64,000 bases of DNA from CAVVXN01 sp963772585 (lineage in GTDB: Bacteria > Planctomycetota > PLA2 > JAEUHO01). The stretch is taken from NCBI GenBank assembly GCA_963772585.1, contig CAVYXV010000007.1:682001-746000 (forward strand), given 5' to 3'. The notes under the pieces are model-generated. The model did not search any database. It saw only the letters and a list, made by a program, of their open reading frames with translations, and was not told the origin of the DNA. Numbering within the stretch: position 1 is the first letter of the stretch; every line of letters starts with the position of its first letter. A program made the translations under genes and the position numbers. Of this stretch, positions 35,589 to 44,028 are shown piece by piece.

Positions 35589-36425
35589 ATGCGTCCGAGA
35601 GCGAGAGTCCCCCGAATTCCGAAGGTACGAGGCGGCGCCATCGTCGTCTTCCTGCTCCTGCTTGCCGGTGTCTTCCTCGCGCCGCCGGCTTCCGGCAACC
35701 CCGCCCACTGGCGCGGGTTCTACGAGACGGGACAGTACGAGTTCTTCCTCGGGGACAAGGCCGTGGACGGGGCGAAGATCTACCACTCCGACCCGGCCGC
35801 GGCGTACCTCGTGGTGACATCCAAGCTCGACTACGCCGTGCTGATCCTCCCGCGCACGCGTTGCGTCGAGAGCGTCAAGCCCGACGAGATGAGCCAGCGA
35901 GACGACGGGGGCTACGACATCAGCAAGGGGACCGTGCCCTGCAGCCTCGGCCGCTTCCGCATCGAAGGGCCGAACATCCTCTTCACCGTGGGCGACCAGG
36001 CCGCGTCGCTTCGGCCGAAGCCGCCGCTCCTCGGGGGGTACCTGCGGGACGGCGTGATCGCGCACTCGCCCCAGTACCTTCGCGCGTCGAAGGCCTACAC
36101 GCCCGATCCGAAGGCCATCGAGGCGCTCAAGAAGTCGAACAAGCGCGCCCGCATCCAGATCTTCTTCGGATCCTGGTGTTCCTTCTGCCAGCGGTTCATC
36201 CCGCACGCACTCCGCGTGGAGGAGGAGCTGGCCGATACGGACTTCAGTTTCGAGTACTTCGGCCTGGCGCCGCCCCCCGCCTTCTACGTGGACGACATCG
36301 CCACCCAGATGGGCGTCAAGAAGCTCCCGACCGGCATCATCTTCATCGACGACCACGAGGTCGGTCGCGTCATCGGTACCGAGTGGGTCAACCCGGAACA
36401 GTCGCTTCTCCGCTACCTGAGATAG
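35589..36425 (+). CDS. Exported thioredoxin-fold protein with CSFC active site
   Basis: A 278-residue protein: signal peptide (about 10-35, ending PPASG), a middle domain of about 120 residues without known family but with two cysteines, and a C-terminal thioredoxin fold with FFGSWCSFCQRF as active site and the cis-Pro in KKLPTGIIF. Probably a periplasmic thiol-disulfide oxidoreductase working with the MauE-like protein upstream. The ATG at 35589 has ggtggag before it; a GTG at 35556 overlapping the previous stop is possible but would put eleven extra residues before the signal. Confidence 0.78.
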   Translation: MRPRARVPRIPKVRGGAIVVFLLLLAGVFLAPPASGNPAHWRGFYETGQYEFFLGDKAVDGAKIYHSDPAAAYLVVTSKLDYAVLILPRTRCVESVKPDEMSQRDDGGYDISKGTVPCSLGRFRIEGPNILFTVGDQAASLRPKPPLLGGYLRDGVIAHSPQYLRASKAYTPDPKAIEALKKSNKRARIQIFFGSWCSFCQRFIPHALRVEEELADTDFSFEYFGLAPPPAFYVDDIATQMGVKKLPTGIIFIDDHEVGRVIGTEWVNPEQSLLRYLR

Positions 36426-36427
36426 CC

Positions 36428-37000
36428 GTGGCTTCTCCTGCGCCCGAGTCCGGGTTCAGCCCGGCCGAGTGGGCGGCCGCGAAGCCCTGGCCCGAGTTCC
36501 TCGCCGCCGTTCGCGAGAAGCGGGACATCTGGGAGTCGGCCCTGCGCCGGGTCGTGCTCGACGAGTGGATGCTCGACCGTCTCCACGACCTTCCCGGGCC
36601 GCGGCGCGTGCTCGTGCTCACGGAGGACTGGTGCGGGGACGCCGCCCGCTCGGTCCCCGTGCTGGCCACGGCCCTCGACGCGGCCGACGGCGTGGAGCAC
36701 CGTTACCTCGAGAGCGACGACCATCCCGACGCGCTCCTCCGCCACCTCACGCACGGTGGACGATCCATCCCGATCGCCATCGTCCAGGACGGGACCGGAC
36801 GCCCGCTCGGGTGGTGGGGGCCTCGGCCCTCGCGGCTCCAGGCGCTGGTGAGGGCCCGCCTCCGCGATCACGGGCGACCGCCTCCGGGCGGTGTCGGTGA
36901 GTGGTATGCGCCCATCTTCGGCTGGTACGGGCAGGACCGCGGCCGGAGCGTGATCGAGGAGATCCTCATGATCCTCGAGCGGGGGGGCCGGCCGCGGTGA
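36428..37000 (+). CDS. Thioredoxin-family protein (Thioredoxin_9-like)
   Basis: A 190-residue cytoplasmic protein with the motif LTEDWCGDAARSVP. The position of the CXXC is occupied by CGDA, so only one cysteine remains, as in many members of the Thioredoxin_9 family. The cis-Pro lies in RSIPIAIV. A C-terminal helical extension follows. The GTG starts two bases after the preceding stop, so it is probably cotranscribed. Its last 35 bases overlap the end of hypF on the other strand. Confidence 0.75.
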   Translation: MASPAPESGFSPAEWAAAKPWPEFLAAVREKRDIWESALRRVVLDEWMLDRLHDLPGPRRVLVLTEDWCGDAARSVPVLATALDAADGVEHRYLESDDHPDALLRHLTHGGRSIPIAIVQDGTGRPLGWWGPRPSRLQALVRARLRDHGRPPPGGVGEWYAPIFGWYGQDRGRSVIEEILMILERGGRPR

Positions 37001-39325
37001 GTCGTGCCGCCGCGACGGCCGCCTGGCCGTAGGCGATCGCCCCGTCGTTCGGAGGCACCCGGCGGGGGACCAGGACCTCGAAGCCCTCGGCTTCCAGCCG
37101 AGGCAGGAGGCGCTGGGCGAGGAGCGTGTTGAGGAACACCCCGCCCGCGAGCGCCACCGTGCCGACGCCCGTCTCCCGGCGGGCCTGGACCGCCGCGACC
37201 GAGAGCCCCGCCGCGATCGCGTCGTGGAACAGCCACGCCGTCTCCGCCACGGGCGTTGCCGAGGCCCGGTCCGCGAGGACTCGGCGAAGAAGCGGGCGGG
37301 TATCCATCTCCCACGGGGCGGTACCGTCCGGATCCGCCCGTCCGGCGGAGGGGGTCGGCGGGAGCAGACCGTCGCCGGGAGGGTGGTGGGTGGCGCGACT
37401 CGCCGCCGCCTCCAGGAGCATGCCGCTCTGGGCCTCGTAGCGGTTCTCGGGGCACACGGCGAGGAGTGCCGCCGCGGCGTCGAAGAGGCGGCCGAGACCG
37501 CTGCTTGGGAGACACCGTACGTTCCGGGCGAGCATGGACAGCAATGCGCGCCGGCGATCCTCGTCGGGGAGGATCGCCCGAGTCGCCGGCGACGCGGCGG
37601 CCTCGTCGTCGCCGAGGAGATCCACGAGCCACGCGAGGGCCGGACGGGCCGTCTCCCGGGCGGCCGCGTCGCCTCCGGGCAGACGCAGCGGGCGCAGGCG
37701 CCCGAGGCGCCGGAAGTCGAGGAGGTCTCCGACGACGATCTCGCCGCCCCAGGCCGTGCCGTCGTCGCCCCAGCCGACGCCGTCGCAGAGAAGACCCAGA
37801 CACGGGCCGCATCGCCCGTGCTCGGCGAGGACGGCGGCGAGGTGGGCGTGGTGGTGCTGGACCTCGACCAGCACGATCCCCTCCTCGGCCGCTCTCCGCC
37901 GGGCCTCGACCGTGGAGAGGTAGTCGGGGTGGCGATCGCATGCGATCCACCGCGGGCGCACGTCGAAGAGGCGCTCCAGGTCCTCGATCGTCCGAAGGAA
38001 GCGGGCGAAGGCGAGCGACCACTTGAGGTCGCCCAGGTGCTGGCCGAGCACGGCCGAGGCGCCGGACACGACCGCGACCGTGTTCTTGAGCTCGCCGCCT
38101 ACGGCGAGTCCCGGCGCCGGCGCCGCGACGGGCAACGCCAGCGGCGTCGGCACGAGACCGCGGGCCCGGCGCACCGGTACGAGTCCACGCGGTCCGTCGA
38201 TGAGGATCGAGTCGTCCACCGCCCGCTCGATGCCGCGGTCGTGGCGCCAGAAGGCCGTGACGAACCCTCCCAGCCGGCGGCGCGCCTCCTCGTCGTCGAT
38301 GACGAGCGGATCGTCCGTCTCGTTCGCGCTCGTCATGACCAGCGGTCGGTCCAGCGCCGCCAGCAGCAGGTGCTGCATCGGCGTGCAGGGGAGCATGACG
38401 CCGAGCCGGTGGTGGCCCGGCGCGACGCCCGGTGCGATCCGGCCGGGAGCGTCCCGGCGCGTCGCCAGCAGGATGGGAGCCGCGGGCGAAACCAGGAGCG
38501 CCGCCGCCTCCTCGGAGAGGTCCACCAGGTCGCGGGCGGCGGCGAGGGTGGGGACCATCAGCGCGAAGGGCTTGTCGTCGCGGCACTTGCCGCGCCGGAG
38601 CGCGTCCACCGCCGTCGCGCTCGTGGCATCGCAGGCGAGGTGGTAGCCCCCCAGCCCCTTCATGGCGAGGAGCCCGCCGTCGGCCACGACCCGCGCCGCA
38701 CCCACCGTCGGATTGCCTGGGAGGCGCGCGCCCTGCGGATCCACGAGTTCGAGCCGCGGACCGCATGCGGGGCAGCAGACGGGTTGAGCGTGGAACCGCC
38801 GGTCGCCGGGATCGCGATACTCGCGGGCACACTCCTCGCAGAGCGCGAAGGGCGCCATCGTGGTGAGGGGCCGGTCGTAGGGGAGGTCGCGGACGATCGT
38901 GTAGCGGGGCCCGCAGTTCGTGCAGTTGATCAGGCCGTGTCCGAATCGGCGGTCCGCGGGGTCGAACAGCTCGCGCCGGCAGGCCCCGCAGAGCGCGGCG
39001 TCCACGGTGACCCTCCCGCGCTCGGCGGGCGTGGCGTCGCTGGCCGCGATGCGGAACGGGCCGTCGCTCTCCGCCGGGCCCTCCGTCAGGAGCTCCACCC
39101 CATCGATGCGCGCGAGGGCCGGCGCCTGCTCCCCGATCCGACGTGCCAGCGTGTCCAGGTCCGCGGGGACGCCTTCCGCGATCAGCGTCACCCCGCGGGG
39201 GTCGTTCCACACCGTCCCACCCAGCCCCAACTCGGTCGCGAGGCGATAGACGAACGGGCGGAAGCCGACGCCCTGCACCTGCCCGGTGATGCGCCAGGTC
39301 CGCCGGCGGGCGTGGGGGGGCTCAT
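36966..39325 (-). CDS. hypF: Carbamoyltransferase HypF, start disturbed by one-base anomaly
   Basis: Hydrogenase maturation protein HypF, which makes the thiocarbamate precursor of the CN ligands of NiFe hydrogenases. Domains in order: acylphosphatase (VQGVGFRPFVYRLA), two zinc-finger repeats (CGAC...CTNC, CEEC...CPAC), YrdC-like domain (KGLGGYHLACDA, MTSANETDDPL) and Kae1-like domain (QHHHAHLAAVLAEH, DGVGWGDDGTAWGGE, GGVFLN). The continuous frame begins only at GTG 39278, which would remove the first residues of the acylphosphatase. Adding one base to the seven-G run at 39314-39320 joins it to ATG 39325 and restores a normal N-terminus (RRTWRITGQVQG). No other hyp or hydrogenase gene is in the window. 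Confidence 0.88.
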
Positions 39326-39329
39326 CCTG

Positions 39330-41864
39330 CTACTGGCGGAAGGGCCGCCCGTCGCGGTAGAGCGCGATCCGCGACTGGAGCCCGTCGCGCAGCGCCCCCC
39401 CCTGGTCGCCGAGGAGCTCGAGCGCTTCGCGGGCGATGGCCACGGCCTCCTTCGTCCGGCCGGTCTCCGCCAGCGCGGCGGCCAGGGCGTCGAGAGGTTC
39501 CGGCCGCCGTCGTCCGCTCGCCTGGACGGCCTTCTCTGCGACGGCGACGGCCCTCTCGCCGTCCCTCACGTCGCTGCGGGGACTCGTTGCGAGGACCCAC
39601 GCCAGCGTGGAGAGGGTGCGCACGTCGTCGGGGTGGTGATCGATGATCGCCTCGAGCTCGGCGATGCCCTTGCGGACCCGGCCGTCGTGCAGGTAGATGG
39701 CCGAGAGGGCCCACCTCGACTCCAGGTCGTCGGGATCCGCCTGGATGAGCGCGGCGAGGTGCGGTACCGCGCGCGCCGGATCCGAGCCGGTCAGGAGGAT
39801 GCGTGCGGCGTTCTTGTGCGCCAGGAGCAGGGTGGGGTCCCTCGCCAGCGCCGCTTCGTAGTCGCCGAGAGCCTGGTCGGGATGGCCCGTGACCTCCATC
39901 GCGCGGCCGAGGTTGTTGTAGGCGTAGGTGTCGTCGGGGTTGATCCGAAGCGCCTTGCGATAGTGGCGGATCGCCTCCTCGTACCGACCTTCGACGGCGT
40001 GTGCCATCCCGAGGTTCACCTCCGCCCGACTGAAGTCCGGCTCCAGCGCGATGGCCTTCTCGAGAAGGGGGATCGCCTCCTTCGGATGGCCCTCCCGGAT
40101 CAGGTCCACGCCCTCCCAGAAGAGCTTCTGGTGCTTCACGGCCGGGACGTCGATGTGCTCCAGCGCGTCGTAGGGGGCGTTCAGGAACTCCGGGAGGTTC
40201 ACGGCGCGGTTCGAGGCGGTCGAGCCGGGAATCAGGATGGGCGGCGTGTCGTTCCCGTCCTCGTCGAGGTGCGTGAGGAACATCTGCGTGTACGGCCGGT
40301 TCACCTTCGAGGTGAAGACCATCCAGCGGCCGTTCGGCGAGAAGGAGTGCCAGGAGTTCATGCTGTCCGTGTTGCAGTGCATCTTGCGGGGTGTGCCGCC
40401 CGCGAACGGCACGATCCACAGACGGCCGTCCGGACGGAGGAGCTGGCCGTTCCGGCACTTCACCCACACGATCCACTTCCCGTCCGGGGAGACCTTGGGG
40501 AAGCTGTTGCTCATCCCGTTCGCGGACGCCCCCCGGACGGGCTCGGGCGTGCCGCCACGACCGCCGTCGAAGGGGATGCGGTAGAGGTCGTACTGGATGG
40601 GGGTCTCGTTCGGGTCGTTCGGGTAGGCGGCGACGGGACGGTCGTCCTCGTAGGGGTCCTTCGCCGTCGCGCGCGAGAAGATCAGCCACTTGCCGTCCGG
40701 GCTCCAGACGGCGTTGCAGTGGACGTACGCGGGATCGTCCGCGCCGGGTACCGCCTTCATCCGACCCGTGCGCCGGTCGTAGAAGGCGAGGATCCCGCGC
40801 GTGGGATAGAAGACCTGCAGGACCCGGTAGTCGAGGAAGTTCGCGACGTAGAGCGCCTCGTTGACCGTGCTGACGACGTAGCGGCCGTCCGGGGAGACCC
40901 GCGAGAGGAAGCCGATGGTCTTGTGGCCCTTGGGTTTGTCCGGAAAGGAGTTCCAGGTGATGATGTCGTCGTAGTCGATCGACATCCGAGGCTTGACCTC
41001 GGCGATGGCGTAGGTGCCCTTGTCGCCCTGGGGACCGTCCACGTCCATGCCCAGCGTCTTGCCGTCGCGGGAGAACGAGTGGCAGTTTCCGCACGACGGC
41101 ATGGCCTGGAGCACCAGGCGGCTCTCGGGGCGGGACACGTCCCGGAGGCGCCAGCCGATGAGCGGGATGGCGTTCGTGCTCAGGGGTTGGATGCGACCGC
41201 GCTCGCCCTTGCCCGGCATGAGCGGGACGTCGCGATAGAAGATCGGCGCGCCCACCTCGTCCTTCGACGTGCGGATCGCCACGCTCCCGCGCGACCGTGC
41301 ACGTCCGGGGTCGGACGACGAGAAGCCCGTGATCGTGACTTGCGCGGGTGCGTCCGACGACCGGCGCTTCACGACCTCCCAGAGAGCCGCCGACGGCGTC
41401 CACGCGACCGCCGACGCCTGGTACGGGGTCAGATGGTAGATCTCGTTCGTCTCGCCCACGGCTCGCTCGTCCACCGGCGCCACGGGGGGCGCCGCACGGG
41501 GCACGAGGACGTCCACGTCCCCGGCGGCCTCGTCCTGGAAGTCCACGTGGACCAACCACGTGTCGGCATCGGCGTCGGGGTCGTGCCACAGGAACGACGG
41601 CGGGATGAACTCGGGCGGGAAGACGCTGCCGTCTTCCGGGTAGTCCACGGTGACGACCGTCGTCGGTGCCGCGGCCTCCGCCGTCCGGGACAGGGCGGCG
41701 ACCCGATCGGCGAGGGGCGAGGCGGGGAGGACGCCCCCGCGGTCCGCCACGGCTTCCGGCCGGGCGCCGAGCCAGGGGTGTCCGCCGGCCACGCTGCCCC
41801 CGTCTTCGCGACCGCAGGATGCGAGGGCGAAGACCGCGAGGAGGAGAGGCACGATTCGCTGCAT
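39330..41864 (-). CDS. Lipoprotein with c-heme motif, TolB-like propeller and TPR repeats
   Basis: An 844-residue exported protein. The signal ends LASC (Cys about 16 residues in). A CXXCH motif sits in PSCGNCHSFSRDG near residue 265. WD40/PD40-like propeller blades follow with repeated SPDGKW or SPNGRW motifs (about 265-560), then at least six TPR units (about 575-830). The single c-heme motif in front of a propeller suggests a redox-active or heme-bearing surface or periplasmic protein, and it depends on the cytochrome maturation genes. The ATG at 41864 directly precedes the signal. It is followed after five bases by hypF. Confidence 0.78.
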   Translation of the reverse strand: MQRIVPLLLAVFALASCGREDGGSVAGGHPWLGARPEAVADRGGVLPASPLADRVAALSRTAEAAAPTTVVTVDYPEDGSVFPPEFIPPSFLWHDPDADADTWLVHVDFQDEAAGDVDVLVPRAAPPVAPVDERAVGETNEIYHLTPYQASAVAWTPSAALWEVVKRRSSDAPAQVTITGFSSSDPGRARSRGSVAIRTSKDEVGAPIFYRDVPLMPGKGERGRIQPLSTNAIPLIGWRLRDVSRPESRLVLQAMPSCGNCHSFSRDGKTLGMDVDGPQGDKGTYAIAEVKPRMSIDYDDIITWNSFPDKPKGHKTIGFLSRVSPDGRYVVSTVNEALYVANFLDYRVLQVFYPTRGILAFYDRRTGRMKAVPGADDPAYVHCNAVWSPDGKWLIFSRATAKDPYEDDRPVAAYPNDPNETPIQYDLYRIPFDGGRGGTPEPVRGASANGMSNSFPKVSPDGKWIVWVKCRNGQLLRPDGRLWIVPFAGGTPRKMHCNTDSMNSWHSFSPNGRWMVFTSKVNRPYTQMFLTHLDEDGNDTPPILIPGSTASNRAVNLPEFLNAPYDALEHIDVPAVKHQKLFWEGVDLIREGHPKEAIPLLEKAIALEPDFSRAEVNLGMAHAVEGRYEEAIRHYRKALRINPDDTYAYNNLGRAMEVTGHPDQALGDYEAALARDPTLLLAHKNAARILLTGSDPARAVPHLAALIQADPDDLESRWALSAIYLHDGRVRKGIAELEAIIDHHPDDVRTLSTLAWVLATSPRSDVRDGERAVAVAEKAVQASGRRRPEPLDALAAALAETGRTKEAVAIAREALELLGDQGGALRDGLQSRIALYRDGRPFRQ

Positions 41865-42198
41865 CGCCGCACTGTATCGCCTTCCCGCGCCGTGCGCAGG
41901 GCGGGACCGCGCCGCGCGGGGCATGCCGGGGCACGGGGGGACCCCCGATCCCTCGTTCCCATCGCTTCCCGTCGAGGTCCCTCAGGGTAGGAAGCCCCCG
42001 CAGGAACCTCGTCGGCCCCCCGGGATCGACCCTCCCGGCGATCGCTGCGTAGGAATCGCGGAAAGAGGGCGGGAAAAGCCTCGCCCGCTCTCCCCACGGC
42101 CCTTAGGGACTACGCCTCGCGGTCGGAACGTGCCGATCCAGGACAGGGCCTCCGCCCTCCCGGAGGCCCGCGCCCCCCCCGAGGTCCCTCCCCGCTCC
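41865..42198. other. Divergent intergenic region
   Basis: The 334 bases separate the TPR lipoprotein from the DedA-like gene. I see no gene, repeat or clear promoter; an in-frame GTG at 42130 could extend the DedA-like protein. Confidence 0.4.
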
Positions 42199-42768
42199 AT
42201 GGAAGAGCTGCTCGCCAGGCTGGTCCACCTCCCCGCCCTCCAGGGGGCCTTGGTCGCGACGTCGGCCATGGTTTCCGAAGACGCCACCGCGCTGGCCTCC
42301 GGCGCCCTGGTCGGGGGCCGGCAGATGCCGTTCCTCACCGCCTTCCTCGGCCTGGCCGCGGGCATCGCCTTGGGCGACGTGCTCTTCTTCGCCCTGGGGC
42401 GGACGGCCGCGGCGCGGCTCGGGGGGCGCGACCTCGTCGATCCGCGCCACGCCTCGCGCATGGCCGCGCTGTTCGAGCGGTACGGGCCCTGGGTCATCCT
42501 CGGGGCGCGCTGTCTCCCCGGCACCCGGCTCCCCACCTACATGGCCGCGGGCGCCGTCCGCACGCGCTGGCGGACGTTCCTCCTCCTTTCGCTTCCAGCC
42601 GCCGTCCTGTGGTCGTACCTGCTGCTCCTGGGCCTCAGCAGCTTGAGCCACGTCCTCGAGCCCTGGGCGGCGAAGGTGCAGTGGGCGTTCCTCGGCGTGG
42701 GCGCCGTCGTGGTCCTCCTGCTCGTCCGCAACCGCCGCCGACGACGCGCGGCTCTCGCGGAGGGGTAG
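42199..42768 (+). CDS. DedA/SNARE-associated (VTT domain) membrane protein
   Basis: A 189-residue integral membrane protein of the DedA type. It shows an N-terminal re-entrant region with MVSEDATALASGAL, the G-x-x-x-G helix AGIALGDVLFFALGR, the conserved RCLPGTRLPTYMAAG motif and a C-terminal helix with a basic tail. DedA proteins are implicated in flipping undecaprenyl phosphate or phospholipids. The ATG at 42199 is preferred; GTG 42130 would add 23 Pro-rich residues. Confidence 0.8.
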   Translation: MEELLARLVHLPALQGALVATSAMVSEDATALASGALVGGRQMPFLTAFLGLAAGIALGDVLFFALGRTAAARLGGRDLVDPRHASRMAALFERYGPWVILGARCLPGTRLPTYMAAGAVRTRWRTFLLLSLPAAVLWSYLLLLGLSSLSHVLEPWAAKVQWAFLGVGAVVVLLLVRNRRRRRAALAEG

Positions 42769-42771
42769 GCC

Positions 42772-44028
42772 CTACCGCGTCGCGGCGTCGAGGTCCAGGC
42801 GGCCCTCACCGAGACGGCTCGCCAGCGTCGGGTTGAGCGCCGCGACGGAGAACGAGAGGTCCTCCAGCCGCTGGAGCAGGTCGCCCGGGTCCCCGCCCGG
42901 ATCCAGCTCGCGGACCAGGGCGTACGCGCCGCTCACGAGCGCCGCGCTGAACGACGTGCCCGACCAGCGCGCCGTCCCCGTCCGAAACACCTCGTGGGGG
43001 AAGGCGCCCAGCAGATCCACGCCCGGCGCGCAGAGGTCCACCTCGGTGCCGAAGGAGGCGAACGGTGCCACCACGTCGGTCGCGTCCACCGCCGTCACGG
43101 AGAACGCGCTCGCAATCGCCGAGGGGAAGTTCACGATGTCGCCGCCGCTGTTCCCGGCCGATGCGATCACCACGACGCCGCGGCTCCGGGCGTTCTGTAC
43201 CGCGTCCTGGATGACGTTCACCCTCTCCGGCATCCCCGCGGAGAGGTTGATGATGTCCACGCCCTTGTCCGCCGCCATGGTGATCGCGGCGGCGAGCGTG
43301 CTCGCGTTGCCGATCGCATCGGAGTCGAGCACCCGCAGCGGGACGATGCGCGCGTCCGGCGCGACCGCCAGGATGAGGCTCGTCACGAACGTCCCGTGAC
43401 CGTAGCCCTCGTCGGCAACGCCGTCGGCGTCGGAGTCCTTGAAGTCGCGCTCGTCCGTGGGATCCGGATCGCCGCCCACGAAGTCCCAGCCGTCGGGATC
43501 GATGTTCGCGTCGAGGAGCTCGTGGGGCACGACGCCCGTGTCCAGCACCGCGACCCGCACGCCGAGGCCCGTCGCCCGGCCATGCGCCTGGAGGATGCCG
43601 ATCCGCACGAGATCGGGCTGCATCGGGACCTGCGACGCCAGCAGCAGGCCGCCGGCCGGCAGCGTGGACTTGTCGCCCTCCGGGGAGGAAAGCGCGACGT
43701 CGGGATCCGCGTTGACCACGCGCGCGTCGTCCTCGAGCTCCCGGATGAACTCCTGCACCGTCATGCCCGGCGGAAGCTGCACGCGCCAGTACCCGGTACC
43801 CGGCACCTGCCCCAGGACGGTCGCGCCGGTCTCGTCGGCGATCTCGCCGACCTCGTCCTCCTCGAAGACCTCGACCAGGATGTAGCCCTGGGCGGCGGGC
43901 GGGTTGCCGGAGCCCGTGTCGGTCGGCGGTCCGCCCACCTGGCCGGGTCCGGATCCACCACCGCCACAGGCCGCCAGGACGAGCAGGACCAGGAAGACGA
44001 AGGAGAGGAGGGGGAGGGGACGTGTCAC
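42772..44028 (-). CDS. S8 subtilisin-like protease, lipoprotein
   Basis: A 418-residue exported subtilase. Lipobox LAAC with Cys21 followed by four glycines; an I9-like propeptide (about 48-115); catalytic Asp163 (VLDTGVV), His211 (GHGTFV), Asn293 of the oxyanion hole (SAGNSGG) and Ser359 (GTSFSAAL). All triad residues are present. The GTG start at 44028 overlaps the stop of the CHAT gene, so it is the last gene of the sigma-CHAT operon. Lipidation places it outside the cytoplasm, unlike the CHAT protease. Confidence 0.9.
   Translation of the reverse strand: MTRPLPLLSFVFLVLLVLAACGGGGSGPGQVGGPPTDTGSGNPPAAQGYILVEVFEEDEVGEIADETGATVLGQVPGTGYWRVQLPPGMTVQEFIRELEDDARVVNADPDVALSSPEGDKSTLPAGGLLLASQVPMQPDLVRIGILQAHGRATGLGVRVAVLDTGVVPHELLDANIDPDGWDFVGGDPDPTDERDFKDSDADGVADEGYGHGTFVTSLILAVAPDARIVPLRVLDSDAIGNASTLAAAITMAADKGVDIINLSAGMPERVNVIQDAVQNARSRGVVVIASAGNSGGDIVNFPSAIASAFSVTAVDATDVVAPFASFGTEVDLCAPGVDLLGAFPHEVFRTGTARWSGTSFSAALVSGAYALVRELDPGGDPGDLLQRLEDLSFSVAALNPTLASRLGEGRLDLDAATR

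Noticed and set aside
37224..41990. Open frame of almost 1,600 codons on the plus strand
   Set aside because: It runs antisense across hypF and the TPR lipoprotein, both with convincing motifs. No domain is visible in it.
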